Origin: Lineus longissimus
Taxonomy: Eukaryota; Nemertea; Pilidiophora; Heteronemertea; Lineidae
DNA length: 64,000 nucleotides
Direction of reading: 5' to 3'
Assembly (NCBI RefSeq): GCF_910592395.1
Contig: NC_088309.1
Location: 13,396,599-13,460,598 of the forward strand
Part shown: one piece after another, positions 57,519 through 64,000 of the stretch
How positions within the stretch are numbered: position 1 is the first letter of the stretch
How the letters are laid out: every line of letters begins with the position of its first letter
Made by a program: the position numbers and the translations under genes
The notes under the pieces: generated by a model
Seen by the model: only the letters and a program-made list of their open reading frames with translations
Databases searched by the model: none
Told to the model about the DNA's origin: nothing

Positions 57519-57646
57519 CTTTAGAATCCCCGATCGGAAATGACGTAGTTTGATCGCATTGAACTATAAATAATAAATCCATTGAACAGTGGTGCTTGGT
57601 TAGTCAACCGATGACCTTTTTTTGGGGTGTGATCGGGGATTCTAAA
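57519..57646. mobile_element. small MITE, TTTAGAATCCCCGATC ends
   Basis: 128 bp with 16-bp exactly inverted ends. Second copy at 14008-14130 in opposite orientation. Non-coding. Confidence 0.82.
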
Positions 57647-57940
57647 CTCGTTCCTTTTTCGTACTGACTAAAGATACGGCAGCCGTACCCGAAAAACTTT
57701 TCGCTAAAGATACGGCAGTATATTTGAGCATGCGCAATACATCTTCATTTCCTGTCTAACTCCCATAGCGACTTTTCTCTCACTCCGGGGTTCAAAATCC
57801 TGGCTAAAGGTCGGTTATCGGCTGCGTTTCACGTCCATAAACTAAGAAAACATATTTGGGAAACAAGAGTTTGGCAACACTTGAATTCTTTGGGCGATAA
57901 CTCAGATCACTTCATAAGATTAATCACGGAGCGTCAAGGG

Positions 57941-58013
57941 TTGTTTGTGGCCCAACGGTTCACACGTCGGACTCACACCCCGGCGACCCGTGTTCGAATC
58001 CCGCTCGCGGCCA
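57941..58013 (+). tRNA. tRNA-like sequence or tRNA pseudogene (CAC loop)
   Basis: Has an A-box-like TGGCCCAACGG, an anticodon-arm-like TCGGA-CTCACAC-CCCGG with CAC in the loop (Val if real), and a B box GTGTTCGAATCCCGC. It is followed within three bases by a run of eight T, a Pol III terminator. The acceptor stem does not pair (TTGTTTG against TCGCGGC) and the T stem has mismatches, so this is not a sound tRNA. It could be a pseudogene or the head of a tRNA-derived SINE. Confidence 0.38.
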
Positions 58014-58015
58014 GC

Positions 58016-58023
58016 TTTTTTTT
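58016..58023 (+). terminator. Pol III-type T run after the tRNA-like sequence
   Basis: Eight consecutive T directly after the GCGGCCAGC end of the tRNA-like unit. Confidence 0.4.
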
Positions 58024-58758
58024 CACTTTTCATTCTTTCCACAACTTTACATGTATGTCATATCATTTTGAATTAATTGTCTTTTTAAAAAAAAACACCG
58101 ACTTTCAGCCCTAAAAAAATGCTTGTAGACAAGGGAGTTGTGGAGGCCACCACGGACATAGCCAGCCGGGTACTAACAACCAACGAAGTCGCTATTTATA
58201 AGGGTCCTATAGGTCTTTTTCGCTGAACAAACAATTAACTAACTTAATAATCCAGCTGCCGTATCAATAAAATTACTGCCTTTAGATACGGCAGGAAGTC
58301 AACAATAGTGAGCATGCGCAAGAGTGCTGCCGTACCTTTAGCCAATTGAATTTGGAATACGGCTGCCGTACCTTTATCAAGTGCCTTTCTTTTATCGTCT
58401 TAAGTTTTAAGACTAAAGCGAGGTGAATTTTTTGGCCCTTTAAAGAGTTTTTCATCAGCTCAAAATGGGAATTGAATATTCACTTTAGTAATTTTAAAAG
58501 GGGTTGTATTACAGCAGACAAAATCTTTAGTAGATCGCCACATTTACAGCATTTTGTTCGAGCATTCTTTAGGCGTACATTTGTGTACATTATACATGCA
58601 ATACACGTGGTGCAATCGTCCGAGTGAATTGAAGTCAATACTCTAGGCCTGGCATAGATCGGCTGCTTTGGAGAATGGGGTTTGCTTGAATGGCCATCGG
58701 AATGGTTTCCAGGAACTGATTACGTTAAACTGTAGTCTGAATAAGAACCAAATGTTAC

Positions 58759-58797
58759 CTCTGCCTCTATTTCCGCGATTCTATCAAGAATACCCAT
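58759..58797 (-). CDS. DRG1: DRG1 GTPase, coding exon 1 (13 codons)
   Basis: First coding exon of developmentally regulated GTP-binding protein 1, a cytoplasmic Obg/DRG-family translation GTPase. The ATG at 58797-58795 opens MGILDRIAEIEAE, close to the N-terminus recalled for animal DRG1, which ends IAEIEAE before MARTQ. The exon ends at a GAG codon followed by GTAACA, a usable donor, in phase 0. Exon 2 begins in phase 0 with MARTQ, the residues that follow in the family. The 5' UTR boundary is not visible. An A/T stretch reading TATAAAA sits about 10 bases before the ATG, too close to be a normal TATA box. The exon is very short and was found by searching for the expected N-terminus, so it is slightly less certain than exons 2 and 3. 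Confidence 0.86.
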
Positions 58798-60650
58798 GTT
58801 TTTATAGTTTCACTCCAACACTACGACTTGCAAAATATGATTTCAAGACTGCTGCGAGTGCCCCGATTCAGCCGTTTTGGCCCAGCCGTCGATTCGACCA
58901 AAAAAATGCCAACTGATAGCGACTCAATCTATCAGTGGGGGTATGCCGTGGCTTTTCTTTCAGAGGGAGGTGATAAGAAATTATACAGGGTGTTTCAAGA
59001 ACATTGAGTTACTATAGATTACTAGCATGATATATCTGGGCTTATATCAATCTGAGAATTTTTGGCACACGCTAAATTACAAAGACCTGGCTAATTACTA
59101 ATCAGAAGACTAATTTGAATAGCCTTTATTACTTCGGATTTTAGAAAATTAGTCTCATACTCAGTAATTATTTGTGCAAATTCTTTGAGCATAAGACGGG
59201 TGCTTTATTATCATGCCATCCATTTAGTAGCCCCACTTTAGAGGGATACGGCTGGAAGGGGGTGGCAGAAAAGGTTGGCATTTTTGTACAATATTTGTAC
59301 TATGACTATAAATCCCTCAGATCCCTCAGCAAGGCTAAATCCGGTGGACAAACATAATCTTTTCAACTTCATGGTAAGCCGAGCGCTTGCCTCCGCAATC
59401 GTGAATTGTCAGCAGTGCTGAAGAGAATATAGTGTTTGTTGAGTCGTTGTCCTGTCATTAACTTTTAGGCCAGTTATTTTAAACAGAATATGGGCATTAC
59501 CCACCGCTAATTCCAAAAGAATGTCCGTTTGCGGTAAAATGTCAGTGACAAAAGTGCTTTATGAATGATCTCGCATTCATAATATCAGCTCATATTCATA
59601 ATCATAATGTTAATGGGAGTCGCACAACACTGAGTTCTTATTGAATGTTCGCAGTATAACTCTGATCAATATTTTGAATTTTTATTTTTTTCACCATGGC
59701 CTTATCTGCCATGCCAATAAACGATTCGGGTAACTTTTTCAAAATTCTGTATAGTTCTGCAATTTCGGAGTGTTAAAAGCTCCACTGATTTGTTAAGGTA
59801 CAGTGGAACTTTCCTTAGCGTACCCCTTTCTGTCACTTATACACCACACAAGTAAGCAATTAATTTAAAGGGAGACCGATGGCCAAATGTTAAACCAGGC
59901 CATAGCTGTGTTCTACTTCGCATCTGTAGGGGCATACATAGGCAAGTGTCCACCCATGGATCATAATAGATTCCCACCATAGATTCTATGATGGCCCATG
60001 GAGGATGAATTGATGGGAATTTTGTAAAAAATCCAATGATGTTCGGTCCAATTCAATTTCACACAAGCAAACCCATTTGAGTAAAACTAACAGTCTTCAG
60101 AATTCTGGAAATTAAGAATCCGTTCACCGGTTCTAATATGAATTCTTCGCTGGGCTGTCCAAAATCTATGATAGGCCTATGGTACATTTAGATGCAATCA
60201 TGTGGTTCCAATGAAACCTGCCTAACCCTTTAAAAACTCAACATAGAATATGTACAATACATATTCAGCAAAAAGTACATTTTTGTCAAAAATTCATAAT
60301 CATAATTTTTATCTCATCACTGACAATGACATCAACCTCACCCAGTTCACAGGCAAGCTTCAAACCCAGGGTGCATTGATAATATTGTCAACAACTGTCA
60401 GAATGAATGAATGAAAAAATTCCCGCGACAAGACGAAGAACCTCACATGACATACACGTGATCGCATGAATATACATCCGAGACTTGCAAGCTGCAAATC
60501 GACGGCTAGGGCCAACTCTTAAGTTAAGCAATCCCAGAAAACGGGGCACTCACTTGCCCAAGGCTTTATGATTATCTGAAATAAAACTATTCCTCATGCA
60601 ATTTCCCTAAGTTCAGGTGTCTACCAATTTTGTGGAGGATTTTAGACAAC
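58798..60650. promoter_or_regulatory. DRG1 upstream region
   Basis: 1.85 kb between the DRG1 start codon and a possible plus-strand start at 60651. It should contain the DRG1 promoter by position. No TATA box, CpG island or other clear motif is visible to me; the stretch is AT-rich with no strong repeat. Confidence 0.4.
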
Positions 60651-60699
60651 ATGGCCGTCAGTGCAAGTGACGCCACCGTAGAATTCCGTTCAGAGACAG
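60651..60699 (+). CDS. possible first coding exon of an unknown gene
   Basis: ATG in a good context (GACAACATGG) encodes MAVSASDATVEFRSET and one base, followed by GTAGGA, a possible donor in phase 1. The downstream 230 bases are shared with 6628-6865, where the equivalent exon is not intact, so this may be part of a dispersed duplicate. No downstream exon was found and the protein was not recognised. Confidence 0.28.
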
Positions 60700-60932
60700 G
60701 TAGGATCGAGGTCGTTTTGCCTGTAGTTTAGAGCAGACGACAATTTCCAGCTTAAAATCTGCCAATTACGGGGCGTTTAGTCTTTCTGCTGTGAACAGCT
60801 ATAATCCTATCGAAACAAGAGTTCAAAATATTGGTATCCTGGCACATTTCTTGGCCCAGCTGCAGCAAATTCTGATGAAAATGCAACTATTTTGCTGGAG
60901 TGGAACTACTTTTGGCCAGCTCCAGTACAAAC
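60691..60932 (+). repeat. interspersed repeat shared with 6628-6865
   Basis: CAGAGACAGGTAGGATC, CAATTACGGGGCGTTT, AGTTCAAAATATTGGTATCC and GGCCAGCTCCAGTACAAAC are shared in order with 6628-6865. Good identity over about 235 bases. Confidence 0.78.
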
Positions 60933-61021
60933 CTATGGGCGGTTATTACCGCAAATAAAGACAAACCAAAGCAAAGACACTTGTGTAGCATATCAAGGAC
61001 ACGTAGATTGATACTCCTGTG

Positions 61022-61999
61022 TATGGCAAGCCAAAGCGGAATTTATTCAAGACTTTAGAATTACCATTCAAGAAGTTAAATATAAGTTCAAGAAGGAAAT
61101 ATATGTTCAAGACTAAAATATGTTCAACCTTGAATCAAATGTTTTCAACCTTGAATAAAATATGTTCAACCTTGAATAAAATATGTTCAACCTTAAATAA
61201 AATATGTTCAACCTTGAATAAAATATGTCCAACCTTGAACAAAAATCAACCTTGAACAAAATATATTCAAGACTCACGTGACCATATTCAAGACGCACGT
61301 GACCACAAAATTGATGACGTAGTTGCTCATGTTTTGATGCTTTACGGACTTTCCCGAACCCGCGTCCGGACTTTCCCGAACCCATGGTACTTGTGTTGCG
61401 TTTCGGAGCTCGAATTGTTCGCACGAGGTTTTGACACATGGTTGTACACGTACCTAGCCGCCTACACCTGACATGTACTGTAATCCTACACATCATGACA
61501 TGGATGCCGAGTGAATGTCAGAGTCGATACATGTTTCACAGACATATCGGGCAAATTATAGGTTCAAAATGCGCAATGCCTCTCACCTTTCATTCTTAAG
61601 GCCGACACCACTGTATCGGATTCTCGTTGTCTTTGGCATGTTTGAGTGTTTAGGCTATACAGGCAATCAATCATGTCGTGAAACAGAACGCATCAGAAGT
61701 ACCACAGATTCTACGCTCTACGTCATCAATTTTGTGGTCACGTGCGTCTTGAATGGTCACGTGAGTCTTGAATATATTTTGTTCAAGGTTGAATATATTT
61801 TGTTCAAGGTTGGACATATTTTATTCAAGGTTGAACATATTTTATTCAAGGTTGAACATATTTTATTCAAGGTTGAAAACATTTGATTCAAGGTTGAATA
61901 TATTTTAGTCTTGAAAATATATTTCCTTCTTGAACTTATATTTAACTTCTTGAATGGTAATTCTAAAGTCTTGAATAAATTCCGCTTTGGCTTGCCATA
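61022..61999. mobile_element. long-TIR element with 21-bp tandem repeats in both arms
   Basis: Arms 61022-61322 and 61718-61999 are reverse complements starting TATGGCAAGCCAAAGCGGAA. With TA as target duplication the ends are TGGCAAGCC. Each arm contains a run of a 21-bp unit, AAAATATGTTCAACCTTGAA T, about eight units on the left and six or seven on the right. The 395-bp centre is non-repetitive and non-coding as far as I can see. Confidence 0.85.
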
Positions 62000-62001
62000 C
62001 C

Positions 62002-62817
62002 GGTAACCGGAAAAACGCCGACCGACCGACCGACCGACTGACCGACTGACCTACCATCATTCATAATACTATAGACCCATGCACTTGATTGGGACCAACG
62101 TTTACGAAAACGTCGCGTCACGTCACGTTACACTAATGTAAAATGCATGGTGACGTGACGACGGCCAACACTACGTCATGTAAACGTTGTTCCAAATCAA
62201 GTGCATGAATCTAGTGCTTTTGTGGGTAACCGGAAAAACGCCGACCGACCGACCGACCTACCGACCTGCCAACCTACCGTTATATGCAGTATCCCTTTCG
62301 CTTTTCTATAGCACATGTATCTGTGTAGTGCCCAGCGCAATTCACGTGATGGATTCGGACATGTCTGACAGCAGCATCTTCAGTCAATTAAACCGGGAAA
62401 ACGAGCCCACGCGGTAAGGAACTGATAACGATACTCTAAAGATTTAAAAGATATGCTTTGTCTAAATGGTCGGTGGATATAAAAACATGATTTGGGCCTA
62501 ATCTATGCACTGTAGTTTTTCTACTCGAGTGTCTCGACCGATGCAATGCATGAACTGCAACGCGCAATATGCATTTGTTGTCATTTGAACAGCTTACGTG
62601 CGCTTGTTTACAATTTCATTACACATGACCTGCTATCGTGGATTGGATATATCACATTGACTTATGAGACCTGAGACTCAAATACGAAACTCCTTGGGTT
62701 GGTAGGTCGGTAGGTTGGTCGGTCAGCGTTTTTCCGGTTACCAAGCGAAAGGGATACTGCATATGTCGGTAGGTTGGCAGGTCGGTCGGTCGGTCGGTCG
62801 GCGTTTTTCCGGTTACC
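62002..62817. repeat. nested inverted set of GTAACCGGAAAAACGCCGAC + (GACC)n ends
   Basis: Four copies of GTAACCGGAAAAACGCC followed by (GACC)n: forward at 62002 and 62225, inverted ending 62742 and 62817. The inner pair continues into CAGTATCCCTTTCGCTT / its inverse. This reads as two nested or composite TIR elements sharing ends. Confidence 0.78.
62078..62207. mobile_element. 130-bp hairpin MITE
   Basis: CATGCACTTGATT..GACCAAC GTTTAC at the left is inverted at 62180-62207. It contains repeated CGTCACGTCACG. Lies between two of the GTAACCGG ends. Confidence 0.75.
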
Positions 62818-62939
62818 TGCCATACCTGTGTGTGCCACATCAAAGACATCTGGACCATACACCACATCAAAGATAACGATGCGAAGTCAACAGGCGGCGC
62901 CACTGTAGATTGCTGGCGGCCGTATGCCTGTTGACGTTG

Positions 62940-63892
62940 TAGGCCATGGGACGAGTGGCAAAAATGTGTCTTGAAAAAGGATTCCGTTTGACAAATTAGC
63001 GGGCAAATTGAAAACAGTCGTTTTTGTGTAATATGGGGGTGCTGATTTCAAAAATCAATTTTTCTCCCGCGCAAAGTTGCACATTAAGTCAGAAATGAGA
63101 CCCTTAATAGGGCCTAATGGTCCCATTAAAGTAGGGGTCAAAAAGTTGATGTCATCGAAACATGTCAACATGGGTATCAAAATGAAGGTCTATGGGGGTA
63201 CTTTGCATAGTTTTGGCCCCCTTAACGAACCGTGGGAGCCCCCCAGGGAGGGTCAAAAAGGGCAAAAGTGGTAACTTTGACCCTGTCCCACGATCTTCAT
63301 AGGGACTATAAATGGATAAAAACTGTTTTATTTGACAGTAATCGTATAGACCTTCAAAATGATACCCATGACAACACTGTCGGGGTAAGGGTTGCCGAGA
63401 TAGTAATTTTGACCCCTTTTTAGGCTCCAAATTTAAGATCTCGAAAACCTTTTGCCCAAGGGTGTCGTCATGGGTATCTATGAAAAGGTCTATGTGAGTA
63501 CTGTCGAATAAAACAATTTTTATCCACATGCGGTGCCCATGAAGCTCATGGGAGGCGGTCAAAGTTTCCACTTTTGCCCTTTTTGACCCTCCCTAGGGGG
63601 TCCCACGGTTCGTTAAGGGGGCCAAAAACTATGCAATGTTAAAGTACCCCCATAGACCTTCATTTTGATACCCATGTTGACATGTTTCGATGACATCAAC
63701 TTTTTGACCCCTACTTTGGGACCATTAGGCTCTATAAAGGGTCTCATTTCTGACTTAATGTGCAACTTTACGCAGGAGAAAAATTGATTTTTGAAATCAG
63801 CACCCCCATATTACCCAAAAACGACTGTTTTCAATTTGCCCGCTAATTTGTCAAACGGAACTTCACATTTTTCACACTCGTCCCATGGCCTA
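62940..63892. mobile_element. near-complete 953-bp palindrome (foldback element)
   Basis: Left half from TAGGCCATGGGACGAGTG and right half ending CACTCGTCCCATGGCCTA are reverse complements for most of their length, roughly 90 percent or more in the outer 330 bases and lower toward the centre near 63420. The flanks share TTG (a possible 3-bp duplication). Frames on both strands are mirror copies of each other and not coding. Confidence 0.85.
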
Positions 63893-64000
63893 TTGTTGTT
63901 ATTCGCCACCTCTCTCCCCATTATTCAAACAACTTGTTGAAGGAGGTTGACACAGTTTTCTAACTTATCTCTTTCCATGGTTATGATATACTAGTGTGAT

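Larger units (their letters stand above)
57667..58377. mobile_element. TIR element with doubled TACGGCAG ends, tRNA-like gene inside
   Basis: Left end CTAAAGATACGGCAGCCGTA with a second CTAAAGATACGGCAG at 57704. The right end is the mirror image, with GGCTGCCGTACCTTTA and GCTGCCGTACCTTTAG. About 710 bp. Repeated GAGCATGCGCAA occurs near both ends. Confidence 0.68.
39012..58758 (-). other. DRG1: DRG1 intron 1 (about 19.7 kb)
   Basis: Inferred from the exon 1 donor and the exon 2 acceptor. It holds a palindromic element, 145-bp satellites, two large 300-bp-repeat elements, a 3000-bp TIR element with a LINE 3' end, and several MITEs. I see no second conserved host exon on either strand. Confidence 0.85.

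Noticed and set aside
58798-58812. TATAAAA just upstream of the DRG1 ATG
   Set aside because: It lies only about 10 bases from the start codon, too near to place a transcription start, so it is more likely 5' UTR sequence.
61113-61886. Frames rich in FYSRLNI and KVEHILF repeats
   Set aside because: They are readings of the 21-bp tandem unit in the inverted arms.
1-64000. CRISPR array, operons, rRNA genes
   Set aside because: The regular repeats are satellites and transposon cores with long units and no short unique spacers. The genome is eukaryotic. No rRNA-like sequence was seen.

Overview
This is a gene-poor, repeat-packed piece of an animal nuclear genome, most likely from a marine invertebrate such as an echinoderm, hemichordate, lancelet or mollusc. 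The evidence is GT-AG introns, a metazoan-type DRG1 protein, and a transposon mix (Penelope, DIRS, PIF/Harbinger, pogo, piggyBac-type, LINE and microsatellite-bearing tandem-repeat elements) typical of such genomes. I cannot name the species.

The one confidently recognised host gene is DRG1, the developmentally regulated GTP-binding protein 1, on the minus strand. Its first three coding exons are at 58759-58797, 38846-39011 and 9596-9726. All splice sites are canonical and the phases match. The introns are 19.7 kb and 29.1 kb, and a third intron runs off the left edge. Almost everything from 1 to 58758 is therefore intronic DRG1 sequence, filled with nested mobile elements. A possible second gene starts on the plus strand at 60651, about 1.9 kb upstream of DRG1, but the support is weak.

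Layout. 1-9.6 kb: 300-bp tandem-repeat elements ending in (GAC)n, a pogo-type MITE, a foldback element next to a 24-G tract, and a TTAA-flanked piggyBac-like remnant. 10-18 kb: a TTAA MITE, a nearly intact pogo transposase gene, local duplications and a Penelope reverse-transcriptase fossil. 18-26 kb: unassigned sequence plus a TIR element carrying a P2X7-like 5' exon. 26-31 kb: two damaged DIRS-type tyrosine-recombinase retrotransposons. 31.7-35.1 kb: a PIF/Harbinger remnant whose transposase lies antisense inside the intron of its MADF/BESS partner, abutted by a LINE that is itself split by a TTAA MITE. 36-53.7 kb: four full or partial copies of the 300-bp element, 145-bp satellite arrays, and a 3000-bp element with 25-bp TIRs and a 9-bp target duplication. 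54-64 kb: several large inverted-repeat elements, one with GC-rich serial palindromes, one with a tRNA-like gene inside, one with 21-bp tandem repeats, and one palindrome of nearly 1 kb.

Nothing here forms an operon or a multigene pathway. The main biological features are one conserved GTPase gene stretched over more than 49 kb by insertions, and a dense set of apparently little-described inverted-repeat elements.
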